Assembly (NCBI GenBank): GCA_900769875.1
Contig: CAAGII010000092.1
Location: 1-37,992, forward strand
Reading direction: 5' to 3'
DNA length: 37,992 bases
Origin: Clostridia bacterium
Lineage (GTDB): Bacteria; Bacillota; Clostridia; Christensenellales; Aristaeellaceae
In this document: in pieces, positions 6,930-15,484 of the stretch
How the letters are laid out: each line of letters starts with the position of its first letter
How positions within the stretch are numbered: the first letter of the stretch is position 1
Notes under the pieces: model-generated
Database searches by the model: none
Seen by the model: only the letters and a program-made list of their open reading frames with translations
Told to the model about the DNA's origin: nothing
Program-made: the position numbers and the translations under genes

Positions 6930-7484
6930 ATGACGCATCCGATGACCATTGCCGGACTGAAGCGTGAGCTGCCCATCTGCCGTGTGAACGATGAGCTGTA
7001 TATCGGCGCTTTCGTGATCTTTGGCGATTGTGAGCTGACCGTTGCTTGCGCGACTGAGCTTCTCAAGCGCGCTCCTGAATATGATTATATCCTGACTGCG
7101 GAGAGCAAGGGCATTCCGATCGCTTATGAAATGGCGCGTCAGGCCGGCGATGAGAAGTGGCTGCTTGCCCGCAAGGCGCCGAAGCTGTACATGCGCGATG
7201 TGTTCGGCGTGGAGGTGAAGAGCATCACCACCGCCGCGGTGCAGAAGCTCTATCTTGACGGAGAAGACGCCAAGCTCATGCGCGGCAAGCGCATTCTGCT
7301 GGTGGACGACGTGATTTCCACCGGCGAGAGCCTGCACGCGCTGGAGCAGCTGGTCGAGAAGGCTGGCGGCGAGATCTGCGGCCGCATGGCCATCCTTGCC
7401 GAGGGTGATGCGCAGAAACGTGACGATCTGATCTATCTGGAAAAGCTGCCGCTGTTCAACGCCAAGGGCGAGATCATCGGCTGA
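6930..7484 (+). CDS. apt: Adenine phosphoribosyltransferase-like purine salvage enzyme
   Basis: A 184-residue type I phosphoribosyltransferase expected to join a purine base to PRPP in the cytoplasm. The PRPP-binding motif is ILLVDDVISTGES (122-134). ILTAESKGIPIAYEMA (54-69) is the pattern of Apt-type enzymes, and KLYMRDVFG aligns with the flexible loop. The length is close to Apt (about 170-190). Xanthine phosphoribosyltransferase is the main alternative, so the gene symbol is provisional. GAAGG lies upstream of the ATG. The gene is monocistronic, with a consensus promoter, a palindromic operator at the start site and a strong terminator. Confidence 0.8.
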   Translation: MTHPMTIAGLKRELPICRVNDELYIGAFVIFGDCELTVACATELLKRAPEYDYILTAESKGIPIAYEMARQAGDEKWLLARKAPKLYMRDVFGVEVKSITTAAVQKLYLDGEDAKLMRGKRILLVDDVISTGESLHALEQLVEKAGGEICGRMAILAEGDAQKRDDLIYLEKLPLFNAKGEIIG

Positions 7485-7503
7485 CAGGCTCCTGTGGAGC
7501 AAG

Positions 7504-7547
7504 GGCGCTGACGCGCGGACGGTACTGTCCGCCTGTCAGCGCCTTTT
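7504..7547 (+). terminator. Rho-independent terminator of the phosphoribosyltransferase gene
   Basis: GGCGCTGAC (7504-7512) pairs with GTCAGCGCC (7535-7543), with an inner GCGGAC/GTCCGC stem (7515-7520, 7527-7532), followed by TTTTCT. Confidence 0.88.
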
Positions 7548-7593
7548 CTGTGCGTGTCGGCAGGTCAATGATGGACAAAAGTAGGTGGAACAC

Positions 7594-7621
7594 TTGATTT
7601 TAGATGGGAATATGGTACAAT
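7594..7621 (+). promoter_or_regulatory. Promoter of the secreted esterase
   Basis: TTGATT (7594-7599), a 16-bp spacer and TACAAT (7616-7621), leaving a 5' leader of about 45 nt. Confidence 0.7.
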
Positions 7622-7671
7622 TATTTCACAAAAATATCCTTTTAACCCATGATGTACAAGGAGGCGTTCCC

Positions 7672-8646
7672 ATGCAGAAACCCCTGATGACCATGATTGC
7701 CCTGTTTCTGTCACTGATCCTGTCGCTCTCTCCGGTGTTCTCCGCTTTCGCAGAGGCTGACCCGAGTGCGATGGCGGACGCGATTGCGCAGGAAACATCG
7801 CCGCACTACCGGATGGACGAAAGCATCCCCTCGAAATACACGGTGAAATGCGAGCAGCCCGGCACGGTGGAGGAAATCCGCTATCCCACACGCGACTACT
7901 TTGGCGACGGCTCAGCGTATGAGAAGCGCGCATTTGTGTATCTGCCCTATGGCTACAGCGCGGACAAGCAGTACAGGGTGCTGATCCTCTGTCACGGCAT
8001 CGGCGGCAATGAGTATGAGTGGGGGCTGAAGGAGAACTACTCAAGGCTCAGGATGATGATGGACAATCTCATCTACTACGGCGACATCGATCCCTTCATT
8101 GTGGTGACGCCCAACGGCAAGGCTGGCAATTTGTCCAGAAAGGGCGTTGATCCCAACACAGCTTATCAGTCCTTCTATCTGTTTGGGCAGGAACTGCGCA
8201 ATGATCTGCTGCCCTACATTGACGCCCATTTTAGCACCTACGGCAGCGGATGTGAAAGCCTGAGCGATTCGCGCGATATGCGCGCCATGGCGGGCCTCTC
8301 CATGGGCGGCATGCAGACCATCAACATCGGCATGTGCGAATGCCTCGATCTGTTTGGCTGGTTTGGCGCGTTTTCCGCGTGTCCGACCACCTATACCGCG
8401 CCGGAAATCGCGCAGAAGCTGAAGGCCTTTCCGGATGAGACGATCCATTATTTCTACAACATCTGCGGTACGACCGACAATATTGCCTATGCCAGCGCTT
8501 CTGCCGCCGCAAAGGATATCCTGCCGCTGACGGATCGACTGAGCAGCGAAAACTACACATGGCAGGAAAAGCTCGGCGGCCACGACTTTGGCATCTGGTA
8601 TCTTGGCTTCTTCAACTTTGCCCGCATCTTTAGCGCCAAGCAGTAA
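7672..8646 (+). CDS. Secreted alpha/beta-hydrolase esterase, feruloyl-esterase-like (CE1 / esterase D type)
   Basis: A 324-residue exported esterase. A signal peptide covers about residues 1-28 (hydrophobic core from TMIALFL to PVF, then SAFAEA). The catalytic domain is the PF00756-type alpha/beta hydrolase of CE1 feruloyl and acetyl-xylan esterases. CHGIGGNEYEW (107-117) forms the oxyanion-loop region, S210 in GLSMGG is the nucleophile, H304 in LGGHDFGIWY is the catalytic histidine, and D269 in GTTDN is a likely triad acid. ACAAGGAGG before the ATG at 7672 fixes the start. There is no binding module. It is separated from the xylanase by three unrelated genes, yet both are secreted plant-fibre enzymes, so cooperative xylan deferuloylation is a reasonable inference. 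Substrate (ferulate or acetate) is not certain. Confidence 0.87.
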   Translation: MQKPLMTMIALFLSLILSLSPVFSAFAEADPSAMADAIAQETSPHYRMDESIPSKYTVKCEQPGTVEEIRYPTRDYFGDGSAYEKRAFVYLPYGYSADKQYRVLILCHGIGGNEYEWGLKENYSRLRMMMDNLIYYGDIDPFIVVTPNGKAGNLSRKGVDPNTAYQSFYLFGQELRNDLLPYIDAHFSTYGSGCESLSDSRDMRAMAGLSMGGMQTINIGMCECLDLFGWFGAFSACPTTYTAPEIAQKLKAFPDETIHYFYNICGTTDNIAYASASAAAKDILPLTDRLSSENYTWQEKLGGHDFGIWYLGFFNFARIFSAKQ

Positions 8647-8659
8647 CATTGCACAGCAG

Positions 8660-8698
8660 AAAAGCCAGCCGTCGCAACGCATGCGAGGCTGGCTTTTT
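8660..8698. terminator. Bidirectional terminator between esterase and opp operon
   Basis: AAAAGCCAGCC (8660-8670) pairs with GGCTGGCTTTT (8687-8697), and TCGCA/TGCGA pair inside. T-runs follow on both strands, so it can end the esterase (+) and the oppF-terminated operon (-). Confidence 0.85.
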
Positions 8699-8705
8699 GG
8701 TGGAT

Positions 8706-9686
8706 TCATCTTGCGCCGGGCTGACCAACGCGGTGGCAGGCCACGCAGTGACCGGGCTCAATTTCGAGCAGGCCCGGCGTACTTTTCCGGCACAGGTCAT
8801 TTGCGTAGGGACAGCGTGTGCAGAAGCGGCAGCCCTGCGGCGCGTCGATGGGACTGGGGATTTCGCCCTCCAGCAGCATGCGCTGGGAAGGGGAGTCCAC
8901 ATCCGTGTCCAGCACTGCGGAGAGCAGGAACTGCGTATAGGGATGCGCAGGGTGCCTGAACACCGCATCGGTTGGGCCGCTCTCCATGGTCGAGCCGAGG
9001 TACATGACCGCGACCTGCGAGCAGATATCTCTCACCACCGCAAGATTGTGCGAGATAAACAGATAAGTGAGTCCAAGCTTCTCCTGCAGATCCATCAGCA
9101 GATTCAGAATCTGCGCATGCACGGACACATCAAGGGCGGAGATCGGCTCGTCGCATACGATGAACTCAGGGCTGAGCGCCAGCGCGCGGGCAATGCCGAT
9201 TCGCTGACGCTGACCGCCCGAGAAATCGCTGGGATAGCGCTGCATATCCTCCGCTGTCATGCCCACCATTTCCAGTAGCTCGCGGACGCGCGCGTCCATC
9301 ATTTCATCCGTCATGCCGCCGCGGATGCGAAGCGGTTCCGCGATGATTCTGGATACGGTGAAGCGCGGATTCAGCGACGAATAGGGATCCTGAAAGATCA
9401 TCTGCATGCGCTGGCGGAGCGCCTTGAATTCTCTGCTGTTTGCAGCGCCAAGATCCTTGCCGTCAAAGAGAACGCGCCCGGACGTCGGCCTGATCATGCC
9501 AAGCAGCGTGTTGCCCAGCGTGCTTTTGCCGCAACCGCTCTCGCCGACAAGCCCAAAGGTTTCACCCCTCGGGATGCTCAGCGAAATGTCGCTGACAGCC
9601 TTCACATACTTCTTCTTCTGAAAGATCAGATGGCGGCGCACAGGGAAGTGAACGCTCAGGTGTTCGGCTTGCACAAGTGGCTGCAT
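8706..9686 (-). CDS. Opp/Dpp-type ABC importer, ATP-binding subunit F
   Basis: A 326-residue cytoplasmic ATPase, last gene of the five-gene importer operon. Walker A is GESGCGKST (48-56), the ABC signature is FSGGQRQR (155-162), and Walker B ends in CDEPISALD with E180. The C-terminal region has the Opp/Dpp extension with cysteines in CRFCTRCPY and DLC, the arrangement that in some DppD/OppD-like ATPases binds a [4Fe-4S] cluster. It pairs with the OppD-like ATPase encoded just upstream. GGAGG overlaps the oppD stop region, which suggests translational coupling. Family members carry oligopeptides, nickel or oligosaccharides. Confidence 0.92.
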   Translation of the reverse strand: MQPLVQAEHLSVHFPVRRHLIFQKKKYVKAVSDISLSIPRGETFGLVGESGCGKSTLGNTLLGMIRPTSGRVLFDGKDLGAANSREFKALRQRMQMIFQDPYSSLNPRFTVSRIIAEPLRIRGGMTDEMMDARVRELLEMVGMTAEDMQRYPSDFSGGQRQRIGIARALALSPEFIVCDEPISALDVSVHAQILNLLMDLQEKLGLTYLFISHNLAVVRDICSQVAVMYLGSTMESGPTDAVFRHPAHPYTQFLLSAVLDTDVDSPSQRMLLEGEIPSPIDAPQGCRFCTRCPYANDLCRKSTPGLLEIEPGHCVACHRVGQPGAR

Positions 9687-9689
9687 GCG

Positions 9690-10676
9690 TCATTCCTCCT
9701 TGCCGCTTTCGATGGGATGGAAGCAGCGTACCCTTCTGCTTTCGCTTTGCTGCTCCAGCGCGGGCATGCGCTGGCGGCATTCCTCGGTGCAGCGGCTGCA
9801 TCGCGTATGGAAGTAGCAGCCTTCCGGTTTGTGCATCGGGCTGGGCACATGATCGGGGATCTGATAGTAGCGTGTGCGCGTCGCGGAGAGGCTCGGCACC
9901 GAATCCATGAGGCCGCGCGTGTATGGATGCATGGGGCTGTGGAACATCTCACGCAGCGGCGCTTCCTCCACCATTTTGCCGCAGTACATCACATGCACGC
10001 TGTCCGCCATGTGAGCGACCACGCTCAGGTCGTGTGTGATCAGCAGAAGCGCCGTGCCGTTTTCGCGCTGCAGACGCCTGAGAATATCCAGCACCTGCGC
10101 CTGAATGGTCACATCCAGCGCGGTGGTCGGTTCATCCGCGATGATGAGCTTGGGCTTTGCCGAGAAGGCCATGGCGATGAGAATGCGCTGCCGCATACCG
10201 CCGGAGAGCTGATGCGGATAATCGCGGTAACGCTGCTCGGGCGAGGGCACGCCAACCAGCTGCAGCGCGTGGATGGAAGCGGCCTTTGCCTCCCTCCTGC
10301 TCATGTGGCTGTGCCGCAGGAAAATTTCGTCCATCTGCTTGCCGATGGTCATCACGGGATTGAGCGCGGTCAGCGCGTCCTGAAAGATCATGCATAGATC
10401 CTTACCGCGGATCTGCAAAAGTTCGTTTTCGCTCATGGTGAGCATGTCCCTGCCATCGAAGGTCATTTCATCGGCGTGCCAGAGGGCGGGCGGACTGCTC
10501 AGAAGGCGCATCAGCGCAAGCGAGGTGACCGACTTGCCGCAGCCGCTTTCACCGACAAGCGCCGCGCATTCGCCGGGATGAAGCGTAAGATCAATTCCCT
10601 CCACGGCGCGCACCACGCCCTGCTCCCCGGGAAAGACCACCTTGAGATTGCGTACCTTCAGCACCGGGTCGTTCAT
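9690..10676 (-). CDS. Opp/Dpp-type ABC importer, ATP-binding subunit D
   Basis: A 328-residue ATPase with Walker A GESGCGKSV near residue 40, signature LSGGMRQR, and Walker B IIADEPTTALD. It ends in the Opp/Dpp C-terminal motif with CYFHTRCSRCTEEC cysteines. The start ATG overlaps the oppC stop as ATGA, preceded by AGGGGG, indicating coupled translation. It forms the second half of the nucleotide-binding heterodimer with the F subunit. Confidence 0.92.
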   Translation of the reverse strand: MNDPVLKVRNLKVVFPGEQGVVRAVEGIDLTLHPGECAALVGESGCGKSVTSLALMRLLSSPPALWHADEMTFDGRDMLTMSENELLQIRGKDLCMIFQDALTALNPVMTIGKQMDEIFLRHSHMSRREAKAASIHALQLVGVPSPEQRYRDYPHQLSGGMRQRILIAMAFSAKPKLIIADEPTTALDVTIQAQVLDILRRLQRENGTALLLITHDLSVVAHMADSVHVMYCGKMVEEAPLREMFHSPMHPYTRGLMDSVPSLSATRTRYYQIPDHVPSPMHKPEGCYFHTRCSRCTEECRQRMPALEQQSESRRVRCFHPIESGKEE

Positions 10677-11647
10677 GCGCTCACCCCCTTCGAACGCTCC
10701 TGTTCATTCATCTGCTCAAACACATCCTGAATATAGGTGTTGTTCAGCGCCTTGAAGAGCTTGGTCAGGCTCGAGGCCTGCTTCATGCGGGGATTGAAGA
10801 TTTCCTCCATCGCGATACCGATGCGCATGAAGGAGAATACCGACAGAAAGATGCCAAGACCCGGCGCAAGAATCCACCACCAGTGACCGAAGAGAAGCGC
10901 GCCACCGGACTGCGCGTCCGCCAGCATACGTCCCCAGCTGATGGCAGTCGGATCGCCCAGACCGAGGAACGAAAGCCCTGCCTCCGCCACCATGATGCCC
11001 GCGCTGGTCAGCGCTGTGGACATGATGAGCAGATGCGATACGCCCGGCAGAATGTGATGCACCATGATGTACCACCGCCCCGCGCCGCACAGCTCAGCCG
11101 CCCTGACATAGTTCGCGCGCTTGAGGACGAGCACCTGCGAGCGGATGACGCGCGCAAGCCCTGTCCAGCCGAAGATGGTGAAGATGAAGATAATCATCAG
11201 ATAGCTTTTCCCGAAGAGATTGGTCAGCACGATGGTGAGCGGGAGCGTCGGGATCACGAGCATGACGTCCACCACACGCATGATGATCGTGTCGCAGACG
11301 CCGCCCACATAGCCCGACAGGAGCCCCATCAGCGCGCCGAGGAACGCAATGCAGATGCCGGTGACCAGTCCGACCAGCAGCGATACGCGCGTGCCGTAGA
11401 TCATCATGGAGAAAATATCCTGACCTGTGGTGATGGTGGTGCCAAGCGGGTGCTCAAGCGAGGGACGCAGCCCCTTTTCGACTCTCTGGGTCACGTCATA
11501 GGGATCAAAGGGCGCAATCAGCGGTGCGAATATGGCGCAAGCGGCGAGCAGCAGCGCGATGATGAGTCCGATTCGCCCCTGGGGATGACGCCAGATTTTG
11601 CCCACAAACGCCGCTGTGGAGCGGGCAGCCTTGAGAAATGCTTTCAT
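10673..11647 (-). CDS. Opp/Dpp-type ABC importer permease C
   Basis: A 324-residue inner-membrane permease with about six membrane segments. An N-terminal cytoplasmic stretch is followed by GLIIALLLAACAIFAPLIAPF (first helix). The BPD_transp_1 coupling region reads RAAELCGAGRWYIMVHHILPG, close to the EAA-loop consensus. The C terminus carries about 40 extra polar residues beyond the last helix. The start overlaps the oppB stop by four bases (ATGA), and GGAGG lies upstream. Confidence 0.92.
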   Translation of the reverse strand: MKAFLKAARSTAAFVGKIWRHPQGRIGLIIALLLAACAIFAPLIAPFDPYDVTQRVEKGLRPSLEHPLGTTITTGQDIFSMMIYGTRVSLLVGLVTGICIAFLGALMGLLSGYVGGVCDTIIMRVVDVMLVIPTLPLTIVLTNLFGKSYLMIIFIFTIFGWTGLARVIRSQVLVLKRANYVRAAELCGAGRWYIMVHHILPGVSHLLIMSTALTSAGIMVAEAGLSFLGLGDPTAISWGRMLADAQSGGALLFGHWWWILAPGLGIFLSVFSFMRIGIAMEEIFNPRMKQASSLTKLFKALNNTYIQDVFEQMNEQERSKGVSA

Positions 11648-12645
11648 CGGTTGTTCCCTCCCAGCGTGATGCGCGGATCAAGCAGCGAATAGCACAGGTC
11701 TGTGACCAGATTCGCCACCAGCGAGAAGGTGGACAGGAACAGCATGATGCCCATCATCAGCGGATAGTCGTTGGTATTGTTGGCGTTGAGAAACAGTGTG
11801 CCCATGCCGTTCCAGTTGAAAATCTGCTCGATCACCACCGCGCCGCCGATCAGGCCGGAAACGCTCATGCCAAGGTTGGTGACAATGGGCAGCATGGCGT
11901 TGCGCAGCACATGCCGGTACATGATGGCGCGCTGTCCAAGCCCCTTGGCGCGGGCGGTGAGGATGAAGTCCTCGTTGCATACGGCGATCACACTGTTGCG
12001 CGTATTCTGCGCATAGCCCACGATGCTGCCGATGCTCATGGAGATGATGGGCAACGCCGCGTTGTGCGCTACCTGGCCGATGGCCTCCAGCGACCAGTCG
12101 AAGCTTGCGGCAAGGCTTGGGTTGGTGTAGGCGGGGAACCATTCCCATTCGAAGCCCATGTACAGAGAGAGGATGAACGCGATGAAGAATGCCGGCAATG
12201 CCGTGGTCACGGTGGATGCGTTCATGAGCAGCGTATCCGCCCAGCCGCCACGGTGAAAGGCTGCGAAGGTGCCAAAGAGCAGGCCCGTGATCACACCGAT
12301 GAGCAGCGTGGATACCGACAGCACCAGCGTCCACGGCAGCCTTTCCGCGATCAGATCGGCCACCTTGGGCGAGCCTGCCTGAAAGGATGTGCCCAGATCG
12401 CCATGCATCAGGTTTTTCACATAGCGCACATACTGCTCCCATGTGGACACGTCAAAGCCATACTGGGCGCGCGTCATCTGCTTGATGATGGCATATTCCT
12501 GATCGGTCATATTGCCCTGCGCCGGATAATAGCGCTCCGCCGGATCCTCCACGCCGATGCGGGGGATGAAGAAATTCAGCGTGAGCACGATGAAAAAGAT
12601 GAACACAGTATACAGGATACGCTGGATCACATATCCCTTGTCCAT
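11644..12645 (-). CDS. Opp/Dpp-type ABC importer permease B
   Basis: A 333-residue permease starting MDKGYVIQRILYTVFIFF, the standard N-terminal helix of OppB/DppB. The EAA loop reads TARAKGLGQRAIMYRHVLRNA, and GAVVIEQIFNWNGMG is the conserved block before the last helices. It forms the membrane channel with permease C. The ATG at 12645 is preceded by AAAGGAGG and lies 26 bp after the binding-protein gene. Confidence 0.93.
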   Translation of the reverse strand: MDKGYVIQRILYTVFIFFIVLTLNFFIPRIGVEDPAERYYPAQGNMTDQEYAIIKQMTRAQYGFDVSTWEQYVRYVKNLMHGDLGTSFQAGSPKVADLIAERLPWTLVLSVSTLLIGVITGLLFGTFAAFHRGGWADTLLMNASTVTTALPAFFIAFILSLYMGFEWEWFPAYTNPSLAASFDWSLEAIGQVAHNAALPIISMSIGSIVGYAQNTRNSVIAVCNEDFILTARAKGLGQRAIMYRHVLRNAMLPIVTNLGMSVSGLIGGAVVIEQIFNWNGMGTLFLNANNTNDYPLMMGIMLFLSTFSLVANLVTDLCYSLLDPRITLGGNNR

Positions 12646-12671
12646 ATCGCTCCCTCCTTTCCCATGCTTCG

Positions 12672-14528
12672 TCAGGTGGCGGGTGTAAGCTGCCGCAGGC
12701 TGTCAAGATTGAAGGCGGTGCTTCCCTTGACCAGCGCCCAGCCGCTGAAGCGGTCGGTACGGGCGACGGAGATCACATCCTGACAGTACAACGGAAGCTT
12801 GTAGTAGGTATCGGCGATCATTTCCTCCAGTTCGCGGATAAGCGCGTATTTCGCGTTGCGGTTGAGCGTGGCGCGCATGGCGTTGATTTTTTTGGTGATT
12901 TCTGGCTCGGAAAGCCTGCCGTAGTTGCTGGAGCGGTTCAGGTTGGAAAAATGGGCGTTCATCATGGTATCCACATTGCTGGCGGTGAACACCACTCCCT
13001 GAATGGTCATATCGAAATCGCCGCCATACAGGTAGGTGTTCTCGGGAGACGAGCCCTTGGCGGCAAACTTGATCTCCACGCCGATCTTCTGCAGCAGCAC
13101 CTGCAGGTAGCTGATGACCTCCTGCTCGTGGGGAGAGCCGAGTACCTGAAAGCTCAGGCGGTCGTGGCCGTTCAGACGGTAACCGGCTGCGTCCTTGCTC
13201 GGGTAGAGCGCGTCAAGCAGCGCGTTGGCGCGCTCAAGCCGCACATCCATGGGCTCGGTCATGCGCTCGGCGCCAGGATTGTAGAGCGCGCTGTCCCGCG
13301 CGATCAGTCCGGAAGGCACAGTCACGCCGGACTTGTTCAGCACATTGTCAATGAGCGCCTGTTCATCAATCGCCAGCGCGATGGCTTCTCGCAGGGTGAT
13401 GTTGCTCAGTGCGTCGCGCGCGCTTGTCCTGCGATCGGTCGGCGCGTTGATGTTCATGACCAGACACTGGGTGTAGGTGCCGGGGGAGCGAAGCAGCTGG
13501 ATGCCGCTCTGTCCCTCAAACAGCGAGGCGTAGTTCGCGCTGATGGATGCGTCCAGCACATCAATATGTCCTTTTTTCAGCGCATAGATGGCCACGTTCA
13601 CGTCCTGATAGAGGATGAACTTCAGCTTGTCCACCTTGTAGAGCGTGTCGCCGTTTTCATCCTTGCGATGGTAGTCCTCCCTGCGGCGCAGCACAATTTC
13701 CTGACTGTTGGTTTCCGCTCTGTCAAGGGCGAACGCTCCGCAGCCAACCGGATGTTGATAGGCATAGCTGAGCTCGGGTGTGGGCGAGGTGCTGTTGATG
13801 GGATTGTCCAGTGAGATGATATCGGCGTAAATATGCCTGGGCAGCACCAGCACCGTGGAAACCAGCGGCGTGATCGCGCCCAGCACCTTGCTGACCTCGA
13901 AATAGAATACCGTGTCCTTGTCCTGCTCGGCGATGGGATAGCCCTTTTCATTCGCGCCGGTTTCGTAGGTGTAGATGCCCTGACGGCGCAGCCTGCCGGT
14001 ATTCTGGTCGTACTTGTGCATGAGGTCGTTGACCCATGCCAGCGCGCCGGCATGGTTGGACAGCTTCTGGTTGGCCGCAAGGTCAAAGGTGAAGTAGATA
14101 TCGTCCACCGTCACCGGTACGCCGTCTGACCAGGTCGCGTCAGGATTCAGGCGAAAACGGAGCAGCATGAAGGAGGAGGACTTGTCGCCGTACACCTGCT
14201 CCAGCCGGTCGTAATCCACCTCTCCGCTTTCTGTGACGATGGGATTCATGTCCTTGTCCAGATAACACCATTCCGATGCGAGGTTCGGGTGATACTGATC
14301 GTTCTCCTCGTCATATTCCAGCAGTGTGGAATAGACCATGCTTGCAATGGTCGGCGCGATCCCGTCGCGCGAAAACCACGGCATGAACGTGGTCGGAAAG
14401 CTTGCCCCCACCTCGCCGATATACAGCGTGGAGGAGGTATCGCTTCTGCGTTCATACTCCTGACGTGAACAGCCGCAGGCGGAAAACAGGATGCACAGAA
14501 CCATCAGACCCAGCCAAAGCCGTTTCAA
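12672..14528 (-). CDS. Extracellular solute-binding lipoprotein of the Opp/Dpp family (SBP_bac_5)
   Basis: A 618-residue binding protein, first gene of the importer operon. The N terminus MKRLWLGLMVLCILFSACGC is a lipoprotein signal with a lipobox ending FSAC, so it should be anchored outside the membrane. The mature part shows family 5 features: FPTTFMPWFSRDGIAP, LRFRLNPDATWSDGVPVTVDDIYF and NITLREAIALAIDEQALID. It starts at TTG (14528) with GAGGTG 8 nt upstream; no ATG or GTG alternative fits. It is longer than the usual 520-560 residues. The ligand may be a peptide, but family 5 proteins in plant-fibre bacteria also bind oligosaccharides, which the nearby xylanase and esterase make worth testing. 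Confidence 0.9.
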   Translation of the reverse strand: MKRLWLGLMVLCILFSACGCSRQEYERRSDTSSTLYIGEVGASFPTTFMPWFSRDGIAPTIASMVYSTLLEYDEENDQYHPNLASEWCYLDKDMNPIVTESGEVDYDRLEQVYGDKSSSFMLLRFRLNPDATWSDGVPVTVDDIYFTFDLAANQKLSNHAGALAWVNDLMHKYDQNTGRLRRQGIYTYETGANEKGYPIAEQDKDTVFYFEVSKVLGAITPLVSTVLVLPRHIYADIISLDNPINSTSPTPELSYAYQHPVGCGAFALDRAETNSQEIVLRRREDYHRKDENGDTLYKVDKLKFILYQDVNVAIYALKKGHIDVLDASISANYASLFEGQSGIQLLRSPGTYTQCLVMNINAPTDRRTSARDALSNITLREAIALAIDEQALIDNVLNKSGVTVPSGLIARDSALYNPGAERMTEPMDVRLERANALLDALYPSKDAAGYRLNGHDRLSFQVLGSPHEQEVISYLQVLLQKIGVEIKFAAKGSSPENTYLYGGDFDMTIQGVVFTASNVDTMMNAHFSNLNRSSNYGRLSEPEITKKINAMRATLNRNAKYALIRELEEMIADTYYKLPLYCQDVISVARTDRFSGWALVKGSTAFNLDSLRQLTPAT

Positions 14529-14562
14529 AACGGGACACCTCGCTTCATGCGCTACATTTCAG

Positions 14563-14590
14563 AAAAAAGCTGATGTGCGAAGCATCAGCC
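14563..14590 (-). terminator. Rho-independent terminator of the 217-residue unknown gene
   Basis: On the minus strand GCTGATG (14583-14589) pairs with CATCAGC (14569-14575) around a 7-nt loop, followed by TTTTTT (14563-14568). It lies only 35 bp before the TTG of the binding-protein gene, leaving little room for a promoter of the importer operon. Confidence 0.88.
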
Positions 14591-14613
14591 TTTTTCGTCA
14601 CCTGGTACAAAAA

Positions 14614-15267
14614 TCAGTAGGGATAGATCATCTTCTCGCCGAAGCCGTCCTTGGTGGCGCAGTTGTCGAACACTTCCTCAATACGAAAGATGTACGCGGG
14701 ACGGCTCAGCCAGCGCGTGGTATCGGGCATATGGTACACATCGTGCTGCGCGTTGATGAACTGCTGATAGATCTCGCGCTTGCCGCTGTCGCACTCATCG
14801 TAGATTTCCATTTTGCCGCGCAGCTCGTAGGAGATCATCGGCGGCTGATAGAAGATGAGGGTCGCTTCGGGATTGACCTTGTAGTTGGCATAGGAGTGCT
14901 TCTTCGCCATCTCAAGGCTGCCGACCTTGGTGAAGTCCACACGATCCCGTGCTTCCTCGCCGTACATGTACTTCACCAGCAGCTCAAGGCCGCGCTTGCT
15001 GTATTCCTTGTCGCCCTTTTCGTAGGTCGCGATGTGAGCCTTGTAGGCCTCCAGCGTTTCCTCCAGATACTCGTCCTTGGGCAGGAAGCCGATGCCCTTG
15101 ATGGATGCGTTCAATCCCGCAGGGCCGTTGGACACGAAGGCCGGGTCGTGGGAGCAGAAGCTCAGAAACATCTTTTCGGGGCTGACCATTTCGCCGTTGT
15201 ACAGCTTCAGCACCGCTTCAGCGCGGGTGTGGAATGCCCATTTGAAGAAACTCTCGGCAGATTTCAT
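14614..15267 (-). CDS. Uncharacterised protein, possible flavin split-barrel fold
   Basis: A 217-residue soluble protein that I do not recognise with confidence. It has no signal peptide or membrane segment. The middle (NPEATLIFYQPP, then YELRGKMEIYDE) vaguely recalls beta strands of the pyridoxamine-phosphate-oxidase-like split barrel, but no flavin motif is clear. The rest is charged and helical, with aromatic-rich stretches such as QHDVYHMPDTTRWLSRPAYI. GGAGG is spaced for the ATG at 15267; the in-frame ATG at 15282 overlaps that site and has none of its own. It has its own promoter with a palindrome at the start site and a strong terminator, so it is a single regulated unit. Confidence 0.7.
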   Translation of the reverse strand: MKSAESFFKWAFHTRAEAVLKLYNGEMVSPEKMFLSFCSHDPAFVSNGPAGLNASIKGIGFLPKDEYLEETLEAYKAHIATYEKGDKEYSKRGLELLVKYMYGEEARDRVDFTKVGSLEMAKKHSYANYKVNPEATLIFYQPPMISYELRGKMEIYDECDSGKREIYQQFINAQHDVYHMPDTTRWLSRPAYIFRIEEVFDNCATKDGFGEKMIYPY

Positions 15268-15295
15268 GACGATTCCCTCCATAGCTTTGGTTTTG

Positions 15296-15334
15296 ATGAT
15301 GCATCATTGTAGCATGTTTCACTGGAAAAGTACA
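15296..15334 (-). promoter_or_regulatory. Promoter with 12-bp palindrome at the start site
   Basis: On the minus strand TGTACT (15329-15334), a 17-bp spacer and TACAAT (15306-15311), preceded by ATGC as an extended -10. The perfect palindrome ATGATGCATCAT (15296-15307) overlaps the end of the -10 box and the likely start site, a good position for a repressor. Confidence 0.6.
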
Positions 15335-15407
15335 GACGATAGAGGGCCGGAAACACCGCAGAAGCATGCGTTTGCGTGTACTTCCTTTGTTTTTCCATAA
15401 CGGATGA

Positions 15408-15436
15408 TTGACAGGCGGGGAAAGCGTGTATACAAT
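15408..15436 (+). promoter_or_regulatory. Consensus promoter of the four-repeat secreted protein
   Basis: TTGACA (15408-15413), a 17-bp spacer and TACAAT (15431-15436). The in-frame ATG at 15404 lies upstream of the predicted start and is therefore not used. Confidence 0.88.
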
Positions 15437-15484
15437 GATGCCATCGTCAGCGGAGAAAGGCTGGCGGATAAGGGGGAAATCCGG

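Noticed and set aside
11638..12783. 381-codon + strand frame through the permease genes
   Set aside because: It is antisense to the oppB permease, whose membrane helices and EAA loop are clear. The product is His/Asp/Gln-rich and has no start signals.
14529..14562. Seven-codon leader peptide before the importer binding-protein gene
   Set aside because: An ATG frame ends at a TGA overlapping the TTG start, but it has no ribosome site and such short frames arise by chance.
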